Assembly (NCBI GenBank): GCA_000952975.1
Contig: LM997412.1
Location: forward strand, 930,001 to 994,000
Reading direction: 5' to 3'
From: Peptoniphilus sp. ING2-D1G
GTDB lineage: Bacteria; Bacillota; Clostridia; Tissierellales; Peptoniphilaceae
Length of the DNA: 64,000 nucleotides
Shown piece after piece: positions 19,564-28,466 of this stretch. Within the stretch, counting starts at the first letter, position 1. Each line of letters starts with the position of its first letter. The translations under genes were made by a program, and so were the position numbers. The notes beneath the pieces are model-generated. The model had not been told where the DNA came from, did not search any database, and saw only the letters and a program-made list of their open reading frames with translations.

Positions 19564-20004
19564 ACTTAACAAATTTTGAGCAACTTTGCTGACCATTTTC
19601 CCATCTGCTCTTCCTTTTATTTTAGGCATTACATTTTTCATTAAAATCCCCATGTCCTTTGGAGAGCTAATATTATTTTCATCTATTACCCTCTGCACTA
19701 TGTCAATTAATTCTTCTTCTGTTAGTTGTTGAGGTAAGTATTCAAGCAGTACTTTTATTTCATCATTAGTTTGGTCAATCAAATCGTCTCGGTTGCCTTT
19801 TTTAAATTCTTCGATTGAAGATCTCTTTTCTTTAAGCTGTTTAGTGAGAATATCAAGAACATCTTGGTCGGTTAATTCAATTCTCTCATCAACTTCTCTT
19901 TGCTTAATAGCAGCACGTACCATGGTAATGGTATCTTTTTTCAATCTGTCCTTATTTCTCATGGCGGATTTCAAATCTTCCATAAGCTTATCTTTTAAAG
20001 ACAT
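19549..20004 (-). CDS. yqeY: GatB/YqeY domain-containing protein
   Basis: Stand-alone YqeY protein, resembling the tRNA-interacting C-terminal domain of GatB. Its precise role is not established. The family start (LKDKLMEDLKSAMRNKDRLKKD) was matched only in part and length 151 aa is standard; the conserved LEYLPQQLTEEEL and the C-terminal MPKIKGRADGKMVSKVAQ are present. It follows rpsU by 15 nt, the usual rpsU-yqeY arrangement in Firmicutes, and is closed by a terminator that includes its stop codon. Confidence 0.93.
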   Translation of the reverse strand: MSLKDKLMEDLKSAMRNKDRLKKDTITMVRAAIKQREVDERIELTDQDVLDILTKQLKEKRSSIEEFKKGNRDDLIDQTNDEIKVLLEYLPQQLTEEELIDIVQRVIDENNISSPKDMGILMKNVMPKIKGRADGKMVSKVAQNLLSKPGK

Positions 20005-20019
20005 ATCGTCACCTCTTTA

Positions 20020-20202
20020 TTAATATCTGGAATGTTTCTTTCTACGTGCTTCTTCAGATTTTTTCTTTCTTCTTACACTGGGTTTTTCATAATGTTCTCT
20101 TTTTCTGTACTCTTTTAAAACTCCACTAGTAGCACATTGTCTCTTAAATCTTTTAAGAGCATTGTCAAGAGATTCATTTTCTCCAACTCTGATTTCTGAC
20201 AT
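20020..20202 (-). CDS. rpsU: 30S ribosomal protein bS21
   Basis: Small basic protein of the 30S platform near the anti-Shine-Dalgarno helix. The sequence shows [18 protein letters not shown] and a Lys/Arg-rich tail. The start is set at the ATG 20200-20202 because AGGAGG precedes it, giving 60 aa; an earlier in-frame start would add 12 atypical residues. It has its own promoter (20256-20284), and a small hairpin (20230-20245) lies in the leader. It is followed by yqeY. Confidence 0.96.
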   Translation of the reverse strand: MSEIRVGENESLDNALKRFKRQCATSGVLKEYRKREHYEKPSVRRKKKSEEARRKKHSRY

Positions 20203-20229
20203 TGCTTCCCCTCCTCTCGTAGAAAAGAG

Positions 20230-20245
20230 TAGTCCCATAGGACTA
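20230..20245 (-). promoter_or_regulatory. hairpin in the rpsU 5' leader
   Basis: 6-bp stem TAGTCC/GGACTA with a 4-nt loop, starting within a few nucleotides of the predicted rpsU transcript 5' end. It could stabilise the mRNA or serve as a protein-binding site; no known leader family was recognised. Confidence 0.35.
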
Positions 20246-20255
20246 TTTCTTAATA

Positions 20256-20284
20256 ATTATATCCTATTACCCTTGCATTTTCAA
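20256..20284 (-). promoter_or_regulatory. sigma-A promoter of rpsU
   Basis: Minus strand: -35 TTGAAA (20279-20284), 17-nt spacer, -10 TATAAT (20256-20261). A near-consensus internal promoter that gives rpsU-yqeY expression independent of the chaperone operon. Confidence 0.75.
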
Positions 20285-20295
20285 TTATTTATTTA

Positions 20296-20634
20296 TCAAC
20301 CCGGTGGCCATTGCATGCTTCTACCACCTAAAAGATGAAAATGTAAATGCGCTACGCTTTGCCCTCCATCTTCCTTTGTATTTACAACAAGTCTATATCC
20401 CTTCTCAAGATTAAATTCCTCTGCGAAATCCTTAACCTTAAGAAGAATGTGAGATAAAAGCTCCTTGTGTTCTTCTCCTACTTCATCTAAAGAACTTATG
20501 TGAAGCTTCGGTATTATTAGTAAATGAACAGGGGCCTGTGGATCAATGTCTTTAAATACATATATGGAATCATCTTCATAGACTTTATCTGACGGTATTT
20601 CTCCTGAAATTATATTGCAAAATAAGCAACCCAT
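20296..20634 (-). CDS. HIT family (histidine triad) nucleotide-binding protein
   Basis: Predicted purine nucleoside phosphoramidase or AMP-lysine hydrolase of the HINT branch. The C-terminal triad is HLHFHLLGGR with the preceding GGQSVA. The N-terminal CLFCNIISGEIPS resembles a zinc-knuckle pair. 112 aa is standard. It starts 11 nt after the mtaB stop, so it is probably co-transcribed. HIT genes next to mtaB/rpsU are common in Clostridia. Confidence 0.95.
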   Translation of the reverse strand: MGCLFCNIISGEIPSDKVYEDDSIYVFKDIDPQAPVHLLIIPKLHISSLDEVGEEHKELLSHILLKVKDFAEEFNLEKGYRLVVNTKEDGGQSVAHLHFHLLGGRSMQWPPG

Positions 20635-20645
20635 TATTTCCCTCC

Positions 20646-21926
20646 TTACAAAATTTTTGCTGCCAAGGTTTCTCCCTCGGTTTCCAATAAATTTACATCT
20701 ACTATCCTGTTGTGGATGTTTTCATCGGAATTTATGCTGCACCTTATATAATTGGTAGTATATCCCAAAAATCTATCAGGTTCAATTTCTTCTTCAATTA
20801 AAACGGATTTTTTTAATCCTAAATTATTTTTTGCAAATTCTCCCATTAATTTTTTATTTATATCAAACAGAGTATTGGATCTGTCTATTTTTATATTTCC
20901 GTCCACTTGATTTGGCATTTTTGCAGCAACAGTGCCTTCTCGTATGGAATATTTAAAAATGTGGATTCTTGAAAACCCTACTTTTTCTATAAAACCACAA
21001 CTCTCTTTAAAATCCTCTTCAGTCTCTCCCGGAAACCCTACTATGACATCTGTAGTGATTCCTGCGTTGGGCATGTATTTTCTTATTAGCTCGGTTTTTT
21101 TATAGAATTCATCGGTGGTATATTTTCTATTCATGTTTTTTAAGGTTTTATTACAACCGCTTTGCAAAGACAGATGAAAGTGATCGCAGAGTTTGTTTGT
21201 CTTAAGTGCTCTTTGCATGAAATCTTCAGAAATAATTCCCTGTTCAACTGATGAAAGTCTTATTCTGTCAATGCCATCTATTTGCGCTATTTTTTCAATT
21301 AAGTCTATAAGCCTTATATCACCTAAATCATATCCATAGGAACCCACGTGAATTCCTGTCAAGATGATTTCTCTATATCCCGCTTCTGCAAGCTCCCTTG
21401 CCTCTTTTATGGCATCATTCATATCTCTTGACCGTATGGATCCTCTCGCATAGGGAATTATGCAGTAACTGCAAAATCTATTACACCCGTCTTGAACTTT
21501 CATGTAAGCTCTGGTTTTGTCATAGGTGGATTTCGTGCTTATGTGTTGAAAACAATGATCTCCCTTAAGAGATCTTACTATGTTTAATTGTTTTTTCCCC
21601 TTTTCAAATTCTTCACAAAGGTCTACAATTCTATTTCTTTCCGTAGTTCCTAAAACTATATCGACACCTTCTATTTTTGAGACATCTTCAGGAGAAACTT
21701 GTGAGTAACAACCCATCACTGCAACGATTGAGTCGGGATTGTTTTTCTTTACTCTTCTTATGGTTTGCCTTGATTTTCTGTCCGATATATTGGTAACTGT
21801 ACAGGTATTTATTACATATATGTCGGCATCTTCGCTTTCGTGGCTTGTGTGTTTATAGCCTCTGCTAATAAAAAGCTCCGATACCGCTTCTGATTCATAT
21901 TGATTGACCTTGCAGCCGAGGGTCAT
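20646..21926 (-). CDS. mtaB: tRNA (N6-L-threonylcarbamoyladenosine(37)-C2)-methylthiotransferase MtaB
   Basis: Radical-SAM enzyme that converts t6A37 to ms2t6A in ANN-decoding tRNAs. The UPF0004 domain cysteines (TLGCKVNQYES, NTCTVTN, MGCYSQV) bind one cluster, the radical SAM motif CNRFCSYC the second, and a TRAM domain ends the protein. The minimal frame starts at the ATG 21924-21926, which cuts off the first beta strand of the family and has no ribosome site nearby. The upstream in-frame codons continue the family N-terminus (SKTYSI) to ATT 21948-21950 or ATC 21945-21947, 5 or 8 nt after AGGAG. A non-AUG start is therefore likely. No in-frame ATG, GTG or TTG precedes it. Confidence 0.95.
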   Translation of the reverse strand: MTLGCKVNQYESEAVSELFISRGYKHTSHESEDADIYVINTCTVTNISDRKSRQTIRRVKKNNPDSIVAVMGCYSQVSPEDVSKIEGVDIVLGTTERNRIVDLCEEFEKGKKQLNIVRSLKGDHCFQHISTKSTYDKTRAYMKVQDGCNRFCSYCIIPYARGSIRSRDMNDAIKEARELAEAGYREIILTGIHVGSYGYDLGDIRLIDLIEKIAQIDGIDRIRLSSVEQGIISEDFMQRALKTNKLCDHFHLSLQSGCNKTLKNMNRKYTTDEFYKKTELIRKYMPNAGITTDVIVGFPGETEEDFKESCGFIEKVGFSRIHIFKYSIREGTVAAKMPNQVDGNIKIDRSNTLFDINKKLMGEFAKNNLGLKKSVLIEEEIEPDRFLGYTTNYIRCSINSDENIHNRIVDVNLLETEGETLAAKIL

Positions 21927-21951
21927 AATTGAATATGTTTTGCTGATAATA

Positions 21952-22662
21952 TCAGCTCCTTTCCAAGGAATGTATTATGTAAAAGCTTGCGCATATTGCT
22001 GCTGTTTGAGCCCTTAGAGTTCTATTGCCTAAAGAAATTATATATGCACCCAAGTTTTTTAAGAATTGAATTTCTTCTTCTTCAAATCCGCCTTCAGGAC
22101 CTATGATTAAAAGCATATCTTTTTTTTTCATTATATTGTCAAACCTCATCTTTTTTTCACTTTCATAGGCTACAATCAGTTTTTTGCCTTCACTTATTTT
22201 TTCTATATCTTTTAAGTTTATTGGTGAGTGAACTATGGGTATTACATCCCTTTTCGATTGTTTGGCAGCTGATTCGACAATCTTTTCCCATCTGTATAAT
22301 TTTTTGTCTTCTTTACCTGATATATTTGACACAACTCTTTTGGTATAGAGTGGATAAAATTCCTTTACACCTACTTCAGTGGCATATTTTAAAACTTCTT
22401 CCGTATTGTTGTTTTTTAAAATTCCGAAGGCCAAAGACAAATTTACTTCACTTTCGTTTTCTTCTGTTATTTTGTCCAATTTTTTCAAAACAACTCTATT
22501 GCTCACTACATCTTCCAGACAGGCGATAAATTTCCCGTTACCGGCGACTACTTCAACTTTTTCATGCTCATTTATCCTGAGAACGTCGAGAAAATGATGT
22601 GAATCTTCTTTGCTTAACTCTAAATTATCTTCAAAAATTTTTTCTGTAAAAAACCTAAACAT
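21952..22662 (-). CDS. rsmE: 16S rRNA (uracil(1498)-N(3))-methyltransferase RsmE
   Basis: SPOUT-fold methyltransferase that modifies U1498 in helix 44. The N-terminal PUA-like region is followed by the SAM-binding knot (LLIIGPEGGFEEEEI and SLGNRTLRAQTAAI). 236 aa is standard. It overlaps prmA by 8 nt and its final codons contain the AGGAG that serves mtaB. The prmA-rsmE-mtaB order equals B. subtilis yqeT-yqeU-yqeV. Confidence 0.95.
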   Translation of the reverse strand: MFRFFTEKIFEDNLELSKEDSHHFLDVLRINEHEKVEVVAGNGKFIACLEDVVSNRVVLKKLDKITEENESEVNLSLAFGILKNNNTEEVLKYATEVGVKEFYPLYTKRVVSNISGKEDKKLYRWEKIVESAAKQSKRDVIPIVHSPINLKDIEKISEGKKLIVAYESEKKMRFDNIMKKKDMLLIIGPEGGFEEEEIQFLKNLGAYIISLGNRTLRAQTAAICASFYIIHSLERS

Positions 22663-23569
22663 TTCTTTTACCTACTATTAGAACCCATTCGTTTTTTTCT
22701 TTGATTTCTAAAATTTCCATACCTTGTTTTTTTAAAATATGCTTCATAAACTCCATCTTTTCTTTTATTATACCTGAAAAAATAAATATTCCATCCTTTT
22801 CTAAATGATTGTTTAAGTCGAGTACCATTTCTGAAATTACCTCAGCTATTATATTAGAAATTATTATATTTGCCTTACCCTTAACAACATCCAAAAGATT
22901 TCCTTTATGAACCAATAATTCATCTCCGATATTATTCAGTTTTTTGTTGTTATTGGTTGCAATGATGCAATTTTCATCAATATCCACACAAAAAGCAGAA
23001 CTTGCACCGAGTTTAAGTGCAGTTATTCCCAATATTCCACTTCCACAACCTATATCAAAAATTTTATCGCCTTTTTTTATGTATTTTTCAATGGCTTCAA
23101 TGCAAAGATATGTTGTCTCATGCATTCCTGTTCCGAAGGCCATTCCGGGATCTATCTCTACTATAGCTCTGTTACCTATATTATCATAGCTTTCCCAATG
23201 AGGTTTTATTGCTATGTTTTCGCCTATTTCAATTACATGATAATACTTTTTCCAATTATTTGCCCAATCTTCGTCATCCTGCTCTTCTATTGTTACTTCT
23301 CCTAAACTTTCAGCTTCAATCCCCATTTTCAGTTTTTCATACTCACCATGTTCCTTGGGCGAAAAATATATTTTTAATAAGATTTTCCCTGTTTCTGTTT
23401 TAAAAATATCATCATCTATAAAGTCCCAGCTTTTTTCATTTTCCTTTAGTTCTTCATATATTTGCTCTCCATATTCTTCATAAATAAAGATATTTTTTGA
23501 ATTTAAATATTCTATTAATTTCTCTGTGTTATTTCTGTCTGAAGTTATTTTTAACTCAATGTACTTCAT
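22655..23569 (-). CDS. prmA: ribosomal protein L11 methyltransferase
   Basis: Trimethylates ribosomal protein L11. The N-terminal ferredoxin-like substrate domain (about 1-90) is followed by a Rossmann methyltransferase domain with the conserved DPGMAFGTGMHETT, FDIGCGSGILGITALKLGA and ISNIIAEV in place of the usual NPPY-like motif. 304 aa is normal. It lies 43 nt after dnaJ, behind a hairpin terminator (23583-23617), so it probably depends on readthrough from the chaperone operon. Confidence 0.94.
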   Translation of the reverse strand: MKYIELKITSDRNNTEKLIEYLNSKNIFIYEEYGEQIYEELKENEKSWDFIDDDIFKTETGKILLKIYFSPKEHGEYEKLKMGIEAESLGEVTIEEQDDEDWANNWKKYYHVIEIGENIAIKPHWESYDNIGNRAIVEIDPGMAFGTGMHETTYLCIEAIEKYIKKGDKIFDIGCGSGILGITALKLGASSAFCVDIDENCIIATNNNKKLNNIGDELLVHKGNLLDVVKGKANIIISNIIAEVISEMVLDLNNHLEKDGIFIFSGIIKEKMEFMKHILKKQGMEILEIKEKNEWVLIVGKRNV

Positions 23570-23582
23570 ATTCTCTCCTTAC

Positions 23583-23617
23583 AAAAAAATAGACAAAATC
23601 CTCAGATATTGTCTATT
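23583..23617 (-). terminator. intrinsic terminator between dnaJ and prmA
   Basis: 9-bp stem AATAGACAA/TTGTCTATT with a 12-nt loop, followed by a T-rich run on the minus strand. The TAG stop codon of dnaJ (23613-23615) lies in the 5' arm. Confidence 0.75.
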
Positions 23618-24728
23618 CAAAAAATTCTTTGACTTTGCTGAAAAATCCCTTCTCTTCCTTTTCTGCCGTATTGCTTTTATTTCTAAGTTCTTCTAAAATA
23701 ACTTTTTGTTCATCTGTTATTTTTTTTGGAATAATTATGTCTACAGTAAAATATAAATCTCCTTTTCCCGTTCCTCTAACCTTGGCAACTCCTTCATTTT
23801 TTAATTTAAAAGTTGTTCCTCCTTGAGTACCCTTGGGCACTTCAAATTCCGTTAATTTTGTAAGGGTCGGAACCTTAATTTTCCCACCAAGTACAGCATC
23901 CATATAAGTTATTGGCATATTAAAATAAAGATCATATCCTTTTCTTTTGAAAACCGCATCCTCGCGAACAGTAATATAAATAAATAAGTCTCCTCTGGGG
24001 CCTCCGTTTTCTCCGGCATGACCTTCTCCATTCATGGAAATAATAGTCCCGTTGTCCACTCCTTCGGGAATTTTTATCTTGATTTTTTTGGTCGTTGTTT
24101 CCTTGCCTGCTCCACCACACTTTGTACAGGGTTCTTCAATCACTTCTCCGGTTCCGCCACACTTATCGCAAGTCACCACTCTGATAAATCTCCCAAAAGC
24201 GGAAGATGTTTGCATTTGAACTTGTCCGGAACCACCACATTTATCACAGGTTTGCTTATGAGTTCCCGGTTCTGTGCCTTCGCCGTCACATCTGTCGCAA
24301 GTGTCTCTGCGTCTTATGCTTATTTCTTTTTCTACTCCGAAAACAGCTTCCCTGAATTCCAAATTTATATCATATCTTATATCCGCGCCCTTTTTAGGGG
24401 AATTCTTTCTATATGAAGTCCTTTCCTCTTTGAAACCCCCGCCGAACATATCAAAAAAATCTCCAAATATGTCCGAAAAACCTCCAAAACCGCTGTCTTG
24501 ATAGTTTTGTTTTACTCCATCTTCTCCATATAGATCATAGGTAGTTCTTTTGTCGTCATCGGACAGGACTTCATAGGCAATATTTATTTCCTTGAATTTT
24601 TTTTCAGCTTCTTCATCACCGTTATTTAAATCAGGATGATATTTTTTAGCTAGTTTTTTATAGGATTTTTTAATTTCTGTTAGAGTCGCATTGCGACCAA
24701 CTTCAAGTATTTCATAAAAATCTCTCAA
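23613..24728 (-). CDS. dnaJ: chaperone protein DnaJ (Hsp40)
   Basis: Co-chaperone that delivers clients to DnaK and stimulates its ATPase. The J domain carries KYHPDLN (HPD), followed by a short Gly/Phe segment rich in GGF/FGG. Four zinc-finger repeats follow (CDRCDGEG, CDKCGGSG, CDKCGGTG, CTKCGGAG), then the C-terminal substrate domains. 371 aa is full length. The start is TTG (24726-24728) with GGGGTG at 5 nt. It is separated from dnaK by a strong hairpin terminator, which is unusual for this operon. Confidence 0.97.
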   Translation of the reverse strand: MRDFYEILEVGRNATLTEIKKSYKKLAKKYHPDLNNGDEEAEKKFKEINIAYEVLSDDDKRTTYDLYGEDGVKQNYQDSGFGGFSDIFGDFFDMFGGGFKEERTSYRKNSPKKGADIRYDINLEFREAVFGVEKEISIRRRDTCDRCDGEGTEPGTHKQTCDKCGGSGQVQMQTSSAFGRFIRVVTCDKCGGTGEVIEEPCTKCGGAGKETTTKKIKIKIPEGVDNGTIISMNGEGHAGENGGPRGDLFIYITVREDAVFKRKGYDLYFNMPITYMDAVLGGKIKVPTLTKLTEFEVPKGTQGGTTFKLKNEGVAKVRGTGKGDLYFTVDIIIPKKITDEQKVILEELRNKSNTAEKEEKGFFSKVKEFFE

Positions 24729-24770
24729 TATTTCACCCCATTTTAATTAACTATTCTACATCTTTTTACT

Positions 24771-24808
24771 CAAAAAATAAAGCTAAATCATTGAAGATTT
24801 AGCTTTAT
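24771..24808 (-). terminator. intrinsic terminator between dnaK and dnaJ
   Basis: 13-bp perfect stem (ATAAAGCTAAATC / GATTTAGCTTTAT, arms 24777-24789 and 24796-24808) with a 6-nt loop and a T-rich tract after it on the minus strand. It should reduce dnaJ relative to dnaK. Confidence 0.88.
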
Positions 24809-24819
24809 CATTGTAGTTA

Positions 24820-26643
24820 TTATTCTTCGTCTTCGTCTACAACTTCATAGTCGGCATCTACTACGTCTTCTTCAGGATTTTTTTGATCTTGAGCTTGTCC
24901 TTGTGCTTCTGCATTTTTATATAACTCTTCTGATATTGCATAGAATGCCTTTGTTAATTCTTCAGTTTTTGTTTTTATTTCATCGACATTTTCCGAGTCT
25001 TTAACTTCTTTAAGAGCCTCTATTGCCTTTTCAATTTTTTCTTTGTCTTCAGACTTAATTTTGTCTTTGACTTCTTCAAGAGTGGATTCAGATTGATAAA
25101 TCATTGAATCTGCATTGTTTCTTGCTTCAATTAATTCTTTTTTCTTGTTGTCTTCTTGCGCGTACATTTCAGCTTCTTTTACTTTCTTTTCAATTTCTTC
25201 GTCTGTTAAGTTAGTAGAAGAAGTGATGGTGATCTTTTGTTCTTTACCTGTTCCTAAATCCTTAGCTGATACATTTACTATGCCGTTTGCATCTATGTCA
25301 AAGGTTACTTCAATTTGCGGAATACCCCTTCTTGCAGGAGCAATTCCTTCAAGTTGAAATCTTCCAAGAGTCACGTTATCCGAAGCCATTTGTCTTTCGC
25401 CTTGAAGCACGTGAATATCTACGGATGTTTGATTGTCTGTCGCCGTTGTAAATATTTGAGACTTTTTAGTCGGTATCGTCGTATTTCTTTCAATCAATCT
25501 TGTAGTAACTCCGCCCATGGTTTCAATACCAAGAGATAGTGGTGTTACATCAAGAAGAAGCAGGTCTTTTACATCTCCTGATAATACTCCGCCTTGAATT
25601 GCAGCTCCAAGAGCTACACATTCATCCGGGTTAATATCCTTTTGAGGTTCTTTTCCTACCAAGTTCTTAATACAAGCTTGTACAGCCGGAATTCTTGTTG
25701 AACCACCTACAAGTAGCACTTTATCTATATCATTGGCAGTTAATCCTGCATCTTTTAATGCGTCTTTTACAGGACCTTCTGTCATTTTTACAAGTTCTTT
25801 TGTCAATTCATCGAATTTAGCTCTTGTAATATCCATATTCAAATGAAGAGGACCTTCAGAAGTCGCTGTGATAAAGGGTAGGTTGATGTTTGTAGACATT
25901 GTGGATGATAATTCTTTTTTAGCCTTTTCCGCCGCTTCTTTTAATCTTTGTAAACTCATTTTGTCAGCCTTTAGGTCAACTCCATGATCTTTTTTAAATT
26001 CTGCCGCTATATAATCTATGACCTTGTTGTCAAAGTCATCTCCTCCTAATCTGTTATTACCTCTTGTGGAATGTACTTCAAAGACACCATCTGATAATTC
26101 AAGTATCGAAACATCAAAGGTTCCTCCTCCAAGATCATATACCATTATAGTTTGAGCTTCTGTATCTTTATCTTCTCCATAGGCAAGAGCTGCGGCTGTT
26201 GGTTCGTTTACTATTCTTTTTACTTCAAGTCCTGCTATACGTCCTGCGTCTTTTGTAGCTTGTCTTTGAGCATCGGTGAAATATGCAGGTACAGTAATTA
26301 CGGCTTCCGTTATTTTTTCTCCCAAGTAACTTTCCGCATCTGATTTTAATTTTTGAAGTATCATCGCTGAAATTTCTTGTGGTGTATAAGTTTTTCCATC
26401 TATTTTAACTTTAAAATCAGAACCCATTTCCCTCTTAATTGATTGAATTGTTCTGTCAGGGTTTGTGATAGCTTGTCTTTTTGCTGTTTCTCCAACTAAT
26501 CTTTCTCCGTCTTTAGTAAAAGCTACAACTGAGGGAGTCGTTCTGTTTCCTTCGATGTTGGGTATAATTATGGCATCTCCACCTTCCATAACCGCAACAG
26601 CTGAGTTTGTAGTTCCTAAATCAATTCCTATTATTTTTCCCAT
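24820..26643 (-). CDS. dnaK: chaperone protein DnaK (Hsp70)
   Basis: ATP-driven folding chaperone. The nucleotide-binding domain opens with [17 protein letters not shown] and contains [14 protein letters not shown] and [13 protein letters not shown]. The substrate-binding domain starts near residue 360, and the acidic tail ends in [14 protein letters not shown]. 607 aa is typical of Firmicutes. It lies 21 nt downstream of grpE and uses an ATG start with a strong AAGGAGG, unlike the neighbouring chaperone genes, which use TTG or GTG starts. Confidence 0.99.
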   Translation of the reverse strand: MGKIIGIDLGTTNSAVAVMEGGDAIIIPNIEGNRTTPSVVAFTKDGERLVGETAKRQAITNPDRTIQSIKREMGSDFKVKIDGKTYTPQEISAMILQKLKSDAESYLGEKITEAVITVPAYFTDAQRQATKDAGRIAGLEVKRIVNEPTAAALAYGEDKDTEAQTIMVYDLGGGTFDVSILELSDGVFEVHSTRGNNRLGGDDFDNKVIDYIAAEFKKDHGVDLKADKMSLQRLKEAAEKAKKELSSTMSTNINLPFITATSEGPLHLNMDITRAKFDELTKELVKMTEGPVKDALKDAGLTANDIDKVLLVGGSTRIPAVQACIKNLVGKEPQKDINPDECVALGAAIQGGVLSGDVKDLLLLDVTPLSLGIETMGGVTTRLIERNTTIPTKKSQIFTTATDNQTSVDIHVLQGERQMASDNVTLGRFQLEGIAPARRGIPQIEVTFDIDANGIVNVSAKDLGTGKEQKITITSSTNLTDEEIEKKVKEAEMYAQEDNKKKELIEARNNADSMIYQSESTLEEVKDKIKSEDKEKIEKAIEALKEVKDSENVDEIKTKTEELTKAFYAISEELYKNAEAQGQAQDQKNPEEDVVDADYEVVDEDEE

Positions 26644-26664
26644 ATATTTTCCTCCTTAAGAGTT

Positions 26665-27222
26665 TTATTTAGATACTTTGACCATTGCCGGTCTTAGCAC
26701 TTTTTCTCCAATTAAATATCCTTTTTGCAAAACATCTATGATCATGCCTTCGTCTACATCTTCCTTTTCCTCAACCAAAACAGCATGGTGTAGATTGGGG
26801 TCGAATTTTATATTTTCTAACTGCATTTCCTTTACGTTGTTTCTATCCAACAGGTCTATCATTTGTTTATAGATAAGCTCAACCCCTTCTTTATATTTTT
26901 TATCTTCGGTTTCAGAGAGGAGAGCTCTTTCAAAATTATCTATAATATTTAATAAATCAATTAATACCTTTTTAGTTCCAAGTTCAATGTAATCCTTTCT
27001 CTCCTGTTCAGTTCTTCTCTTATAATTTATAAAATCAGCTTGAAGTCTCAACAAGTTGTTTTTTAAAGAATCCATCTCACTTTCTTCTTGGACTACGACC
27101 TGTTCTTCATTTTCCAATTCCTCTTGAATATTTTCTTCCAAATTGCTTTCTTCGTTATTCTCAATTTTTTCTTCTACCATCTCTTCAGCATTTTCATTGC
27201 TATAATTTTTATTATCTGTCAC
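26665..27222 (-). CDS. grpE: nucleotide exchange factor GrpE
   Basis: Releases ADP from DnaK. The N-terminal 45 residues are Glu/Asn-rich and disordered, followed by the long dimerisation helix (LRLQADFINYKRRTEQERK) and the C-terminal beta domain with the conserved HHAVLVEEKED and GYLIGEKVLRPAMVKV. 185 aa is standard. The start is GTG (27220-27222) behind AGGTGATTAG. It is separated from hrcA by only 4 nt. Confidence 0.96.
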   Translation of the reverse strand: MTDNKNYSNENAEEMVEEKIENNEESNLEENIQEELENEEQVVVQEESEMDSLKNNLLRLQADFINYKRRTEQERKDYIELGTKKVLIDLLNIIDNFERALLSETEDKKYKEGVELIYKQMIDLLDRNNVKEMQLENIKFDPNLHHAVLVEEKEDVDEGMIIDVLQKGYLIGEKVLRPAMVKVSK

Positions 27223-27226
27223 CTAA

Positions 27227-28261
27227 TCACCTCACAATACCATCTATTGTCTTAGTTATATTGTAACTAACCATCCATACTACCCTGACGCATTCTCTGT
27301 AATTTAGCCTCAACGGCCCAATTATCCCAAGAACACCGTTGTTTTGATTATTGGATTTAAATGTCGATCTTATTATAGAATTTTCCTTTAACAGATTTTC
27401 AGAATTTTCATTTCCTATAATGACACTGAAATCACTGACATTAGCGTCGTCATTTATAATCTCCAAAATAGCATCTTTATCTTGTATCAAACTCATAAAT
27501 TCCTTAGCTCTTTTTACATCAAAATATTCTTTGAAATTCAAAATATTGGTAAGGCCGTCATAATAAAAATTAGCTGCGCTGACCTTATCGTTAAATTTAG
27601 AAATTCGGTTTATTACATTTGAAATAAAACCTTTATAGTTTACCAGATTTCCTTTTAGGATAATCTTCAGTTTTTCAATTTTATCTATATCTATCCCTAC
27701 AAAATATTGATTTAAAGTACTTGATATTGAATAGAGTTCAGATTCGCTGATAAATGTATCAATATCCATGAGCTGATGTTCAACTATGCCTTTATTGCCG
27801 ATGATTATCAACAATACCGAATGTCTATCTATCTTTAAAAGCTGAATCAGTTTAATCTTTGTATCAGGTCTTTTAAAGGATATTAAATAAGAGGTACAAT
27901 TGGTGAGTTCCGCCAAAATTCTGGTCGCATTTTCATATATGTCACTTATCTTTGTAACTCCTTCAAGAAGCATTGTCTCTATTTCTTTAAATTCCCTTTC
28001 ATAATATTCAAAAATCGAATTGTCTTTTACAAGTTCATCTACAAAAAATCTATAAGCTTTATCGGATGGTACTCTACCTGCCGATGTGTGAGGCTTATTC
28101 AGATAACCTAAATCTTCCAAATCCGCCATTTCATTCCTAATAGTTGCAGAGCTTACACCTAAATCAAATTCCTTCGTTAAAGTTCTTGAACCGACGGGAT
28201 TTGATGAGTTGATATAGGAATTTATTATCGCATTTAAAATTTCTATTTTTCTCTTATCCAA
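27227..28261 (-). CDS. hrcA: heat-inducible transcription repressor HrcA
   Basis: Represses the chaperone operon by binding CIRCE; its activity depends on GroE. The N-terminal winged helix is clear (SNPVGSRTLTKEFDLGVSSA, and IRNEMADLEDLGYL). The GAF-like middle and C-terminal domain ends in LGIIGPLRLNYRECVRVVW. 344 aa is normal. The start is TTG (28259-28261) with GGGTGA upstream. A perfect CIRCE lies 15 nt upstream, so the repressor autoregulates. Confidence 0.97.
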   Translation of the reverse strand: MDKRKIEILNAIINSYINSSNPVGSRTLTKEFDLGVSSATIRNEMADLEDLGYLNKPHTSAGRVPSDKAYRFFVDELVKDNSIFEYYEREFKEIETMLLEGVTKISDIYENATRILAELTNCTSYLISFKRPDTKIKLIQLLKIDRHSVLLIIIGNKGIVEHQLMDIDTFISESELYSISSTLNQYFVGIDIDKIEKLKIILKGNLVNYKGFISNVINRISKFNDKVSAANFYYDGLTNILNFKEYFDVKRAKEFMSLIQDKDAILEIINDDANVSDFSVIIGNENSENLLKENSIIRSTFKSNNQNNGVLGIIGPLRLNYRECVRVVWMVSYNITKTIDGIVR

Positions 28262-28276
28262 AATATCACCCTGTTA

Positions 28277-28303
28277 TTAGCACTCTAATATCTTGAGTGC
28301 TAA
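28277..28303 (-). promoter_or_regulatory. CIRCE operator of the hrcA operon
   Basis: Perfect inverted repeat TTAGCACTC-N9-GAGTGCTAA, the consensus HrcA-binding site. It lies immediately downstream of the predicted transcription start and within the leader of hrcA. Confidence 0.98.
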
Positions 28304-28316
28304 AGCTTATGTCTAT

Positions 28317-28345
28317 ATATTACATTGTTGGTCAAAGATTGTCAA
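28317..28345 (-). promoter_or_regulatory. sigma-A promoter of hrcA-grpE-dnaK-dnaJ
   Basis: Minus strand: consensus -35 TTGACA (28340-28345), 17-nt spacer, -10 TAATAT (28317-28322). CIRCE begins about 14 nt downstream of the -10. Confidence 0.8.
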
Positions 28346-28383
28346 GGCTTTATGATAAAATTTTTAAATTTATTTGTAAATTT

Positions 28384-28450
28384 CAATAAAAAATATAGCA
28401 GATTTATTCACCTGAATTTTTAAGGAAATCAGCTGCTAATCTGCTATATT
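28384..28450 (-). terminator. terminator of the yfcC-iadA transcript
   Basis: 13-bp arms (AATATAGCAGATT / AATCTGCTATATT at 28392-28404 and 28438-28450) with a 33-nt loop, followed on the minus strand by a run of T. The long loop is unusual but the arms are perfect. Confidence 0.75.
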
Positions 28451-28466
28451 ATGGAAAATAAATTCT

